Assembly: GCA_022484565.1 (NCBI GenBank)
Contig: JAKVKZ010000020.1
Location: 1 to 43,378 of the forward strand
Length of the DNA stretch: 43,378 bases
Direction of reading: 5' to 3'
From: Muribaculaceae bacterium
GTDB taxonomy: Bacteria; Bacteroidota; Bacteroidia; Bacteroidales; Muribaculaceae
The position numbers and the translations under genes were made by a program. Below the pieces are notes generated by a model. That model was not told the DNA's origin. It saw only the letters and a program-made list of their open reading frames with translations, and searched no databases. Positions 33,185-42,900 of the stretch are shown in pieces (the stretch's first letter is position 1; each line of letters starts with the position of its first letter).

Positions 33185-33505
33185 TAGATCCTTATTCCCT
33201 CAGGCGAATCTCTTGCTTAAATCAAGATTATTTTGAGAGCCGTTTTTTGCCTAAATTGGATGGACAGTAAGATTCTTATACATTATTTGGTTTGGGTGCC
33301 AAATATTTATAGACTTTTGTTTATCAAACATTTTCGCTATTTACAAATAATATCGCTGCTGAATTAATGATTTGTATTTTGCTTTAAGTTATTAACAAAA
33401 TGCCCCACTTATCAACATTTAACGCAATTTGTGCTTGAAATTTAATGTTATATGGACAAAATGTCATTCCTTTGCAGTGTGAATTAAAATGATATAGTTA
33501 TCTTT
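33185..33505. other. Intergenic region at the right edge of the island, upstream of parA
   Basis: It holds a weak terminator-like hairpin (CTCA...AATC.CTTG...CAAGATT...TGAG, about 33198-33237, with a T-run from 33243), the right copy of the direct repeat (33316-33367), and a one-mismatch -7 element TTCCTTTG (33467-33474) for parA. No gene seen. Confidence 0.5.
33316..33367. repeat. Imperfect direct repeat, right copy
   Basis: It matches 30904-30956. The shared core AAATAATATCGCTGC is identical. It lies between the glycosidase gene and parA. Confidence 0.75.
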
Positions 33506-34276
33506 ATGGGTAAAATTATTGCTATAGCTAATCAAAAAGGAGGCGTTGGAAAGACTACCACCGCCATTAATCTTTCGGCTTCGCTTGCCGTTCAGAAGAA
33601 ATCTGTTTTAATTATCGATGCCGACCCTCAGGCTAACGCCACTTCCGGACTTGGCATCGACCCAAAATCGATGTCTTCTTCAATCTATGAATGTCTTGTT
33701 GATGATTATCCTCTAAAAGGCTCGCAGGTTCACACTTGTGTCAAGAATCTTGACCTTGTCGGCTCACGCATCGACCTCGTCGGCGCTGAACTTGAACTTA
33801 TCAATAAGCCCGACCGCGAACGCGTGCTTGGCAAAGTGCTCAGCAGTGTCCGCGATGATTACGATTTCCTTATCATCGACTGCAGCCCGTCGCTCGGCCT
33901 TATCACCGTCAACGCTCTCACTGCCGCCGATTCTGTTATCATTCCTGTGCAGGCTGAATATTTTGCCCTCGAAGGCATCAGCAAACTGCTCAATACTATC
34001 CGCATTATCAAGACTAAGCTGAACCCCCACCTCGAGATTGAGGGATTTCTGCTCACCATGTACGACGCTCGTCTTCGCCTTGCCAACCAAATCTACGAAG
34101 ACCTCAAAAGCCATTTCGCCGACATGGTGTTCAACACTGTCATCCCTCGCAACATTCGCTTGAGCGAGGCGCCCAGCCATGGTCTTCCCGCTATCCTTTA
34201 TGACCCTGAAAGCCGTGGCGCCACTAGCCACCTCCAGCTCGCTAAGGAACTTGTAGCCCGTGAAAAGGCAAAATGA
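33506..34276 (+). CDS. parA: Chromosome-partitioning ATPase ParA (Soj)
   Basis: 256 residues. A deviant Walker A ATPase that, with ParB, segregates the chromosome origin region. [14 protein letters not shown] (11-24) carries the signature lysines, [13 protein letters not shown] (39-51) the A' motif, and [17 protein letters not shown] the Walker B region. No N-terminal DNA-binding extension is present, as expected for chromosomal Soj-type proteins. parB follows 41 bases later. Chromosomal parAB normally lies near the replication origin, so this window may be origin-proximal. Confidence 0.95.
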   Translation: MGKIIAIANQKGGVGKTTTAINLSASLAVQKKSVLIIDADPQANATSGLGIDPKSMSSSIYECLVDDYPLKGSQVHTCVKNLDLVGSRIDLVGAELELINKPDRERVLGKVLSSVRDDYDFLIIDCSPSLGLITVNALTAADSVIIPVQAEYFALEGISKLLNTIRIIKTKLNPHLEIEGFLLTMYDARLRLANQIYEDLKSHFADMVFNTVIPRNIRLSEAPSHGLPAILYDPESRGATSHLQLAKELVAREKAK

Positions 34277-34317
34277 TTTTTATTGTTTCTCCGATTTAGT
34301 AAAGAACTTTTTTATAT

Positions 34318-35211
34318 ATGAAACGTAATGCTCTTGGCCGCGGCCTCGACTCGCTCATCAATATGGATGACATCCAGACTGGTGGCTCTTCTGCCATCAA
34401 CGAGATTCCCGTTGACCAAATTTCTCCCAATCCCGAGCAGCCGCGAACTAATTTCGACACCGACTCGCTTGAGGAACTCGCATCTTCAATCCGCGAACTT
34501 GGCATAATCCAGCCTCTCACTCTCCGTAGCACTGACTCTGGCTATCAGATTATTTCCGGCGAACGGCGCTTCCGCGCGGCGAAATTGGCTGGACTTTCCA
34601 CTGTCCCCGCCTATATCCGCACTGCCAACGACAGCGAACTTACTGAAATGGCTCTCATCGAGAACATTCAGCGTGAGGATTTGAATGCCATCGAAATTGC
34701 CTTGACTTTCAAAAAGTTAATCGACCAGTATAATCTCACTCAGGAACGTCTAAGCGAACGCATCGGCAAAAAGCGTGCTACTATTGCCAATTTCCTGCGC
34801 CTCCTCCGTTTGCCTGCTGAAGTTCAGATCGGTCTCCGCGACCACAAGGTGGATATGGGCCACGCACGTGCGCTCCTCACCATCGAAAAAGCCTCATTGC
34901 AGTTAAAACTTTATAATGAAACGTTAAAAAAAGGCCTCTCAGTCAGGCAGGTTGAGGAACTTGCCAAGCAATATCAAAGTCGTGAGCAAGGTGATGAAAA
35001 GCCTGAGCAACCCGCTCATAAGCGCTTGAATAACAACGATTACGACATTCTGAAAAAGCACCTTTCAAAAACTTTCAACACTCACGTCGGCTTCTCTTGC
35101 AACGCCAGCGGTAAAGGAAAAATAACATTCCCCTTCAATAACGAGGCTGAACTTGAGCAATTAATTACTATCTTTGATAAATTAAAAATTGATGATTCGC
35201 CCAAGGCTTAG
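34318..35211 (+). CDS. parB: Chromosome-partitioning protein ParB (Spo0J), CTPase family
   Basis: 297 residues. It binds parS sites, clamps DNA in a CTP-dependent way and interacts with ParA. Visible motifs: the N-terminal LGRGLDSLI, the ParB nuclease-like domain IPVDQISPNPEQPRTNF, the box II GERRFRAAKLAGL (81-93) that binds CTP, ENIQREDLNAIE, and the helix-turn-helix LSERIGKKRATIANFLRLLRLP. The C-terminal dimerisation part (from about 240) is present. No convincing parS site is seen in the window. The DUF5683 gene starts 38 bases after its stop. Confidence 0.95.
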   Translation: MKRNALGRGLDSLINMDDIQTGGSSAINEIPVDQISPNPEQPRTNFDTDSLEELASSIRELGIIQPLTLRSTDSGYQIISGERRFRAAKLAGLSTVPAYIRTANDSELTEMALIENIQREDLNAIEIALTFKKLIDQYNLTQERLSERIGKKRATIANFLRLLRLPAEVQIGLRDHKVDMGHARALLTIEKASLQLKLYNETLKKGLSVRQVEELAKQYQSREQGDEKPEQPAHKRLNNNDYDILKKHLSKTFNTHVGFSCNASGKGKITFPFNNEAELEQLITIFDKLKIDDSPKA

Positions 35212-35249
35212 GCTCTGGCAATCAGCTTTTTAATAAATTGTGATTTTTT

Positions 35250-36128
35250 GTGTTTGAGCTAAAAGGGATAATCTGTAGGGATTTTTTGAGCATCGCGCTG
35301 CTGCTTTGTGGAGCTTTGCTTTTCCCTTTTTCTGCTTTTTCTCAGGTTGCGGCGGCTGCGGATTCCAGTTTTGAATCATCTGTGAATGTCGCTCCTTCGC
35401 ATCGTCAGAATCGTGTCAAGGTCACTGACTCTGATGTTTCTAAGGCTAAAAAGAAAAGTAAGAAAAACCACAAACAGGCCGAGCAGCGGGTCAAGGTTGT
35501 TGACCTTGCTGGCGACACCATCACACTCAGCGGCGTGGACTCCATTGCTATGCTCCACAATGCTGAAATTATTGCTCACCGCGATTCTCTCCGTCGCGAT
35601 TCTGCCGAATTGGCCAATATGGGCAAGGTACGGCAGTTTAATCCCGACGCTAACCGCGCTGTTTGGCTCTCGGCTTTATGCCCGGGACTTGGACAGATTT
35701 ACAATAGGCGATATTGGAAATTACCTCTTGTTGTCGGCGGTTATGTAGGTTTGGCTTATGCCACTTCGTGGAACAATAAGATGCTTAAGGATTACACTCG
35801 CGCCTATCGCGACGCGATGGACAGTGACCCTAACACTAAAAGTTACATGGACTTCTATCCGTCAACCACTAAGGAATCCGACATTAACATGTCGTGGTTG
35901 CAGAAATCGCTGAAGTCGAAAAAGGATTATTACCGTCGCAACCGCGACCTTTGCATAATTTCCATGGTGGGCCTTTATCTGGTCTGCATGGTCGATGCTT
36001 ACGTCGATGCTTCGCTGGCGCATTTCGATATTTCCGAGGACTTGTCTTTGCGCGTGAAGCCTGCTTTCATTCCTCCGGGCAATTCTATTGTGCCTGCCGT
36101 GGGATTGCAGTGTGCGATTAATTTTTGA
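35250..36128 (+). CDS. DUF5683 domain-containing membrane protein
   Basis: 292 residues with a GTG start at 35250; a downstream in-frame TTG (35286) would still leave a signal peptide, so the start is uncertain. Signal peptide or anchor at about 14-32 (LSIALLLCGALLFPFSAFSQ). A Lys-rich stretch (about 65-80, KAKKKSKKNHKQ) is followed by the DUF5683 core: AVWLSALCPGLGQIYNRRYWKLPLVVGGYVGLAYATSW, with two hydrophobic segments and DYYRRNRDLCIISMVGLYLVCMVDAYVDASLAHFD. This family sits next to parAB in many Bacteroidetes. Function unknown; the context suggests an envelope role. Confidence 0.85.
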   Translation: MFELKGIICRDFLSIALLLCGALLFPFSAFSQVAAAADSSFESSVNVAPSHRQNRVKVTDSDVSKAKKKSKKNHKQAEQRVKVVDLAGDTITLSGVDSIAMLHNAEIIAHRDSLRRDSAELANMGKVRQFNPDANRAVWLSALCPGLGQIYNRRYWKLPLVVGGYVGLAYATSWNNKMLKDYTRAYRDAMDSDPNTKSYMDFYPSTTKESDINMSWLQKSLKSKKDYYRRNRDLCIISMVGLYLVCMVDAYVDASLAHFDISEDLSLRVKPAFIPPGNSIVPAVGLQCAINF

Positions 36129-36142
36129 ATAAATTTTTGTCT

Positions 36143-38206
36143 ATGAATAAAGGAAAGTTATTAACTCTTATTTTCTCAGCGCTGACGGTACTGCCTGCTT
36201 TTTCGGCGCCGCTGCCTTCCTTGCTGTCTATCAAGGAATCAATTACTGATAATTCTATCGTTTATCCTGAAAGTTTCGAGACCGATACCAAGCAGTTGAT
36301 GCAGAACTGGTATCTGCAAAACTATACTGTTCTCGACAAGGATGTTGAAAACAAGGCAAGTAACGATGTCAGCGATGCCGAATATATCAAGCGTCTTAAA
36401 GCTATTCCTTCGGTCATTGAATTGCCTTTCAATCAGATTGTGAAGAATTACATCGAGGCTTACGTCAACAAACGCCGCACTCTCGTTGAAAGCATGATTG
36501 GCATGAGCCTTTATTATATGCCTATCTTCGAGCAGGCTCTTGAAAAGGAGGGCCTTCCGCTTGAACTTAAATATTTGCCTGTAATCGAATCTGCCCTCGA
36601 TCCTAACGCGGTTTCTCGCGTTGGTGCTACTGGTCTGTGGCAATTCATGATTGGCACAGGAAAAGGCCTCGGTCTTGAGGTCAATTCTCTCGTCGACGAG
36701 CGGCGCGACCCTTATCGCTCTTCCGAGGCTGCCGCTAAGTATCTGAAGAGTCTCCACAATATTTATAATGACTGGTCTCTCGCCATTGCCGCCTACAATT
36801 GCGGCCCGGCTCAAATCAATAAGGCGCTTCGCCGTGCCGGTGGCGGTGACAAGGATTTCTGGGACATTTATCCTTATCTTCCACGCGAAACTCGTGGCTA
36901 CGTTCCGGCTTTCATAGCAGCTAACTATGTGATGACTTATTTCAAGTATCACAACATCAGCCCGGGACTTGCCAAAAAGCCGATTATCACCGACACTGTT
37001 CAGGTCAATCGCCGCGTCAATCTCAATCAGATTGCTGGCGTGCTCGACCTTCCGATTGATGAGATTCGTGTTCTTAACCCGCAGTTCCGAAAGGACGTGA
37101 TTCCGGGCGACACTCACCCTTATTCTCTTTCTCTCCCGTCACAGCAGGTCTATAGCTTCATCATGAGTGAGGACAGCATTGTCAAATATCACACCGATAT
37201 TTATAATCAGCGTGAAGTGGTTGAGCCTGCTTCCATAAAATCACAGAAAAGCGGTGGCAGCGATTACTACTACACTTATAAGACTAAAATCACTACAAAA
37301 TATCACAAGGTCCGTCGTGGCGAAAGTCTTTCGTCAATCGCACGCTCCTATGGCACTTCAGCTTATGCTCTGCGCAGCGCCAATGGCTCCCGCAAGGCAC
37401 GTCGTGGTCAAATCATCAAGGTTCCGTGCTATCAGCGTGTCCGTGTAGCCCACAAGCGCGACAACAACGGCAACGAGGAGGAAAGCGAAGAACTGCTTGC
37501 TGAAGATGCCAACGCTCCTACTGCTGGTGATGGCAATGTCCCTGAGGAAGTTGCCGACAATAGTGGCAATGAATCCGAAGAGTCCCAAGCCTCTGAATCT
37601 GATGTTCAGAATGGCGTGGCTTCTTCCACTGCCAAAGTCCCGATGCCTAAAAAGCATGTAACCGATGTCCCTGAACCGTCTGTTCCCGCCCGCACAGTGG
37701 CTAAGTCCACTCCGTCAAAGCAGGAATCGGATAATTCTTCCAAATGGCAGTCCAGTTCATCATCTTCTTCTAAATATTCTTCCCGCTCATCCAAAAAGTA
37801 TGCTTCTGCCGATAACGAGGAGGAAAGTTCTTCCTCAAAGTATTCCAAGAAAAGCAGAAAGTCAAGCAGGTGGGATGCTGGCAACAAGTCAACGCGCTCT
37901 AAATATGGCCGCCACAACAAGAAGAAAGAGGAAGTTGTCGCAACCACTAACCATACGGTCAAGGCCGGTGAAACTCTTTCCGACATCGCCGATGAGAATG
38001 GCGTCAGCGTCAACACCATCAAAAAGGCTAACGGCATTGAAGGCAGCTTGATTAAGCCGGGACAAAAGATTTCTATTCCTAAGAAAGCGTCAAAGCATTC
38101 CAAGGCTGAAAAGTCTTCACGGTATGAGAAGAAGTCCAAAAAGTCTCATTCTTCCGAAGGTTCACGAAGCAAATCTTCCAAGAAGTCAAAGCGGCATCGC
38201 CGTTAA
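36143..38206 (+). CDS. mltD: MltD-like lytic transglycosylase with two LysM domains
   Basis: 687 residues from ATG 36143, chosen over an overlapping TTG at 36125 because it begins the signal peptide (MNKGKLLTLIFSALTVLPAF). Cleaves peptidoglycan glycan strands by a lytic mechanism. The SLT domain (about 135-260) has the catalytic Glu149 in PVIESALDPNAVS, GATGLWQFM (161-169) and LAIAAYNCGP. LysM 1 (YHKVRRGESLSSIARSYGT) and LysM 2 (HTVKAGETLSDIADENGVS) bind peptidoglycan. Between them lies a roughly 170-residue low-complexity linker, first acidic (EEESEELLAED), then Ser-rich (KWQSSSSSSSKYSSRSSKK). The tail after LysM 2 is again Lys/Ser-rich and ends in KRHRR. It is the last gene of the par cluster. 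Confidence 0.92.
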   Translation: MNKGKLLTLIFSALTVLPAFSAPLPSLLSIKESITDNSIVYPESFETDTKQLMQNWYLQNYTVLDKDVENKASNDVSDAEYIKRLKAIPSVIELPFNQIVKNYIEAYVNKRRTLVESMIGMSLYYMPIFEQALEKEGLPLELKYLPVIESALDPNAVSRVGATGLWQFMIGTGKGLGLEVNSLVDERRDPYRSSEAAAKYLKSLHNIYNDWSLAIAAYNCGPAQINKALRRAGGGDKDFWDIYPYLPRETRGYVPAFIAANYVMTYFKYHNISPGLAKKPIITDTVQVNRRVNLNQIAGVLDLPIDEIRVLNPQFRKDVIPGDTHPYSLSLPSQQVYSFIMSEDSIVKYHTDIYNQREVVEPASIKSQKSGGSDYYYTYKTKITTKYHKVRRGESLSSIARSYGTSAYALRSANGSRKARRGQIIKVPCYQRVRVAHKRDNNGNEEESEELLAEDANAPTAGDGNVPEEVADNSGNESEESQASESDVQNGVASSTAKVPMPKKHVTDVPEPSVPARTVAKSTPSKQESDNSSKWQSSSSSSSKYSSRSSKKYASADNEEESSSSKYSKKSRKSSRWDAGNKSTRSKYGRHNKKKEEVVATTNHTVKAGETLSDIADENGVSVNTIKKANGIEGSLIKPGQKISIPKKASKHSKAEKSSRYEKKSKKSHSSEGSRSKSSKKSKRHRR

Positions 38207-38227
38207 TTCGCACACTGCGTAAATCAC

Positions 38228-38248
38228 AATAATCCGTCGCGGATTATT
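38228..38248 (+). terminator. Hairpin after mltD
   Basis: The perfect 9-bp inverted repeat AATAATCCG/CGGATTATT lies 22 bases after the stop. It has no T-run of its own. Confidence 0.5.
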
Positions 38249-38263
38249 CAGCGCCATAAATTC

Positions 38264-38300
38264 ATCGGGGATGAAAAATCAATTGTTTTTCATCCCCGAT
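38264..38300. terminator. Bidirectional terminator between mltD and the MalY-like gene
   Basis: A perfect 15-bp stem, ATCGGGGATGAAAAA paired with TTTTTCATCCCCGAT, around a seven-base loop. The A/T ends of the stem give A- and T-rich tracts in both directions. Confidence 0.85.
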
Positions 38301-38324
38301 GCTATATAATATAGGTGTATCTTC

Positions 38325-39509
38325 CTACTTTCTTACCGTCTTCACCGCTTCAAGCAATTGTTCCATTGCCCGCTCCATCACTTTGCGCGGCGATGCCACA
38401 TTTAGCCTTTCGTGGCATTCTCCGCCGGGGCCGAACATTTCACCGTCGTTAAGTGCCAGTCTGGCTTGGTCGATGAATAGTCTGTTCAATTGCTCATGGT
38501 CAAGTTTCAGTTTAGTGCAGTCGAGCCACACCAGGAATGATGCCTGTGGGCGCACAGGATGTATTTCAGGCAGATTTTCCTTACAGAATTCTTCCACGTA
38601 GCGGATATTGCCTTCAATGTATTCTTTCAGCTCCTCCAACCATTCTTTTCCGAATTTATAAGCCGCCTCAGTTGCTATTGTTGCCACAAATGTCGGTGCG
38701 TTGAATTCATTGGCTTCCATCCATTCAAAGAATGGCTTCCGCAATTTTTCATTCTTCACCACGCACCATGAGCTTACCAGTCCGGGTATGTTGAATGTCT
38801 TCGACGGTGCTCCGAATGTCACGCTTATCTCAGCCGCTTCCTCACATGCTGTCGCGAATGGCGTATGTTTATGTCCGAAAATCGTCAGGTCTCCGTGTAT
38901 CTCGTCGCTCACCACCGTCACTCCATGGACCTTGCACATTTTCGCAAGTCGTGCCAGCACTTCTTTGCTCCACGATATTCCTATCGGGTTGTGGGGATTG
39001 CACAGTATCATCATCTTCGGCTTTTGCTCGGTCAGGATTTTCTCTAGCCCTTCAAAGTCCATCGAGTAATTGTCTCCGTCATGAATCAGGGCATTGTTCA
39101 CGCATATCCTTCCGTTACCCACTGTCACATTCTTGAATGGGAAGTACACTGGTTGCTGTATCACGATTTTGTCGCCTTTTTTCGTGAAATGGTTCACAGC
39201 GAGTGCCACACCTTTCACCACTCCGGGCACGTACGTCAATTCTTCACGTGCTATCTTGAAGTCATGTTCCTTGTTTTCCCAGTCGATTATAGCCTGCCAA
39301 TAGCCGTCGCTCGGCGCTCCGTAGCCATATATATGGTGTGCTATTCTCTTCTCCAGCGATTTCCATATTGCCGGACACACCTCAAAATCCATATCTGCCA
39401 CCCATAGCGGCAGCAAATCGGCCCTGCCGAACATTGTTGCCAAGGCATCATCCTTCACATCGCCGCTTCCGCGCCGGTCTATCTCTTTGTCAAAGTCAAA
39501 TTGGTTCAT
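38325..39509 (-). CDS. MalY/PatB-type PLP-dependent C-S lyase (cystathionine beta-lyase-like)
   Basis: 394 residues from ATG 39509 (MNQFDFDKEIDRRGSGDVK); a start nine codons upstream is less like the family. Cleaves cystathionine or related cysteine-S-conjugates to give homocysteine or thiols. The family-specific N-terminus WVADMDFEVCPAI (36-48), ILCNPHNPIG (168-177), VVSDEIHGDL (199-208), and PLP Lys237 in GAPSKTFNIPGL are present. The C-terminus (RLNVASPRKVMERAMEQL) is typical. Transcribed alone; a terminator lies between it and mltD. Cysteine/methionine metabolism is likely, but the exact substrate is not readable. Confidence 0.9.
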   Translation of the reverse strand: MNQFDFDKEIDRRGSGDVKDDALATMFGRADLLPLWVADMDFEVCPAIWKSLEKRIAHHIYGYGAPSDGYWQAIIDWENKEHDFKIAREELTYVPGVVKGVALAVNHFTKKGDKIVIQQPVYFPFKNVTVGNGRICVNNALIHDGDNYSMDFEGLEKILTEQKPKMMILCNPHNPIGISWSKEVLARLAKMCKVHGVTVVSDEIHGDLTIFGHKHTPFATACEEAAEISVTFGAPSKTFNIPGLVSSWCVVKNEKLRKPFFEWMEANEFNAPTFVATIATEAAYKFGKEWLEELKEYIEGNIRYVEEFCKENLPEIHPVRPQASFLVWLDCTKLKLDHEQLNRLFIDQARLALNDGEMFGPGGECHERLNVASPRKVMERAMEQLLEAVKTVRK

Positions 39510-39993
39510 CTTACATGGTTTTATATTATGTCCCAAATTTAACGCTTTTTTCCGTATTCTTTATCTCATACTCGTATTTTATTTGCACTCGTTTCTTCCA
39601 ATATGTCCAAAATGTTAATATTTATGTCAAAAACCGATTAACCTACGTTAAATATTGGAATTATTAAGCCGAAAACGTGAAAAATTAAAAAATATGTATT
39701 TATTTTGCATCCGATATATAAACCACTTTTTGTTGTTGTTCTTAAGCAGAAAGCGTATGATATTGCTAATTTGATTTTGGATTGCCAAGAGACTTGTGAC
39801 TGACTTATTCACCTGCTCTTACCTATGGTTTTGTTTATGCTCGTTTTTTCACCTGCGTCTTTTCCATGGGTCCGGTTTTACCTCCTATAGGCTTTTATCA
39901 TAATCTTTCAGGTGCCTTAAGTAACATGAAAAAAATGTTGTATATCCGTATTTTATTAATGTAAACCCAATGTAAAACTAAAAACATTCTTGC
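39510..39993. other. Long leader region upstream of susC
   Basis: About 480 bases. It holds a near-consensus -7 (TTATTTTG, about 39700), two similar segments (TCACCTGCTCTTACCTATGG at 39809 and TCACCTGCGTCTTTTCCATGG at 39849), a shorter third (TTACCTCCTATAGG at 39878), a CAGGTG at 39909 able to pair with the CACCTG motifs, and a short open frame ATG...TAA at 39927-39965 (12 codons, basic/hydrophobic). The MalY-like gene's promoter must also be here, but no exact minus-strand TAnnTTTG was found. Confidence 0.4.
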
Positions 39994-42900
39994 ATGAAGG
40001 ACATTTGTTTACAAATGAAGCGGAAAGTGTGGCTCACACTCATCATGGTGTTGTGCCTCTCACTCCCTGCTTTAGCGCAGAAGATTACCGTACAAGGTAC
40101 GGTTGTCGATCCGTCCGGTGAGCCTCTTATCGGGGCTAGTGTGGTTCCTGCTGGTACCACTTCCGGAACTGCTACTGACCTCGATGGCCATTTCAGCCTC
40201 GAAGTCTCGCCTAAAACCACTCTCGTGGTTTCCTATGTGGGTTATCTTACCCAACGTGTGCCTGTCAATGGTCAATCATTGATTAAGGTTACTCTTAAGG
40301 AAAGTTCTGTTACTCTTAACGAAGTCGTTGCCATTGGCTACGGTACTGTTAAGAAGACTGATGCCACTGGTTCTGTCGCTACCGTTAAGCCTAGCGAAAT
40401 CCAGGCCGGCCTCGCCACTTCTGCTCAGGACCTTCTCGTTGGCCAGACTCCTGGTGTTGTCGTTACGACAAGCGCCGGTCCTGAAGGTAGCGGTACAATC
40501 CGTATTCGTGGTGGTTCCTCTCTGAACGCTTCCAACGACCCTCTTATCGTCGTTGACGGTGTGCCTTTGGACAACACTGGCGTTCAAGGTATGGGCAACT
40601 CCCTTTCCATGATTGCTCCTGACAACATTGAGAGCATGACTGTCCTCAAGGATGCTTCCGCTACCGCAATCTACGGTTCTCGCGCATCCAATGGTGTCAT
40701 CATCATCACCACTAAGAAAGGTAAAGCAGGTAAGCCGCAGGTCAACCTGTCAATCAACACTTACCTCAACACTGCCCGCAAAACTTGGAAAGTCCTCGAC
40801 GGTACTTCCTACTCCAACATCATCACCGATTACTTCGGAGCTAATAGTGATGCTGTCAAGGCTCTCGGCTCTGCCAACACTGATTGGCAAGACCAAATCC
40901 TCCGCACTACTCTGTCGGAAGACTACAACTTGAGCATCGGCGGTTCTGTTGGTTTCCTTCCTTATCGTGTTGCTGTCACTTACACCGACAACCAAGGTAT
41001 TCTCAAGAATACAAGCATGAAGCGTCTCACCGCTGGTTTCAACCTCACTCCTAAGTTCTTCAACGGACTTCTCAGCGTTAACGCCAATGCTAAAGGTTAT
41101 TTCATCAAGAACCAATTCAGCGACACGGGCGCTGTAAGTGCTGCCGTTTCTTACGACCCTACTAAACCTGTTTACACTGATTATCCAATGAAGAGCGGTA
41201 GCGATGGCGTTCTTTGGAACGGTTACACCAACTGGATGAACGGAGCTGCTATGAATGCAAACTCTGCTCAAAACCCATTGGCTATGATCAACGACAAGGA
41301 CGACAAGGCTAACGTTTGGCGCAGCAATGGTAACTTACAACTCGACCTCGCTGTTCCTCACTTCACCGACCTCCATCTTAACCTCAACGTTGGTTACGAT
41401 GTCAGCAAGTCAAATGAGCACATCTACACCACTCAGAACAGCACTGCTGCTTGGAGAAACTATAAAAAGAATGGTGCCGCCACTGATTACTGCGTAGCTG
41501 AATTCCGTAGCAACACTCTTCTCGACTTCTATGCCAACTACAAGAAGGAAGTTAAGAGCATCTTCTCTAACTTCGATGTAACTGCCGGTTATTCTTGGCA
41601 GCACTTCTATGGCGACGGCTGGAACAATGGTACTCTCTTCACTTCTGAAGGTTATAACACTCCTGCTGTCGACGCTAACGGAAACTATTCCCTTACTCTC
41701 GACAACACTTCTTCCAGCCTCATCGGCACTCGCTACGTCAACGACGCTAACAGCGACAACGGTGAATATCATTGGAAGACTCATCTCCAGTTACTCTCCT
41801 TCTTCGGCCGTTTCAACTACAGCTTCAAGGATCGTTACCTCTTTACTTTCACCCTTCGTGATGATGCCACTTCACGTTTCTCTAAGGACAATCGTTGGGG
41901 TCTCTTCCCATCTGTTGCTCTTGGCTGGAAGATTAGCGACGAACCTTGGATGAAGAGCGTTAAGGATGTCATGAACGAATGTAAACTTCGTCTCGGCTGG
42001 GGTGTCACTGGTCAGCAGGACATCGGTTACTACTTCCCTTATCTGGCTACTTACACTTATGCCACCGAGGGTTCTTACTACACCGACATCACAACTGGCA
42101 AGGGCTACAAGACTACCCTTTATCCTAACGGTTATGAACCAAATTTGAAATGGGAGCAGACCACTACTTGGAATGCCGGTTTCGACTTCGGTTTCCTTAA
42201 CAACCGCATCACTTCTTCTATCGACTATTATTTCCGTAAGACTAAGGACTTGTTGAGCACTGTCACTGTCGCTCCTGGTTCTTCTACGACTAACCAATTG
42301 CCGCAGAACATCGGTAACCTCGAAAACCGTGGTATTGAATTCTCTATCGTTGCTCGCCCTGTTGTTAAGAAGGACTTCACTTGGACTGTCAGCTACAACA
42401 TCGCTTGGAACAAGAACAAGATTACCAAACTCAACAATGATAACTCTTATGTAACCACTGGTGGAATCAGCGCCGGTACCGGTAGCACCTGTCAAGTTCA
42501 GGCTGTTGGTAAACCAGCTTACTCTTTCTATCTCTACGAACAGGTTTACGACAAGGACGGCAATCCTCTCGAAGGTCAATTCGTTGACCAGAACGGCGAT
42601 GGTATCATCGACGACAACGATAAGGTCATCCGCCACTCTCGTGACCCGAAGGTTACTATGACTTTCAGCAATCAAATCAATTGGAACAACTGGGATTTCG
42701 GTATCGCTCTCCGTGCTAACATCGGCAACTATGTTTACAACGACATCCTTGCTAACCACACCACTAAGAACGCCTGCTTCCAGAATTCCAACCTCGGCAA
42801 CCTCATCGAAAACGATTTCTATTTCGATGGCACTAAGACTACAGCCGACTTGGCTCACAGCGACTACTGGTTGAGAAATGCCAGCTTCCTCCGCTGCGAT

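Noticed and set aside
30904..33367. The glycosidase island as an insertion sequence or integrative element
   Set aside because: No transposase, integrase or terminal inverted repeats were seen, and the direct repeats are imperfect. Reported instead as a repeat-bounded region of unknown origin.
36239..37117. A 292-codon frame antisense to mltD
   Set aside because: It overlaps the transglycosylase domain and has no start signals or domain features.
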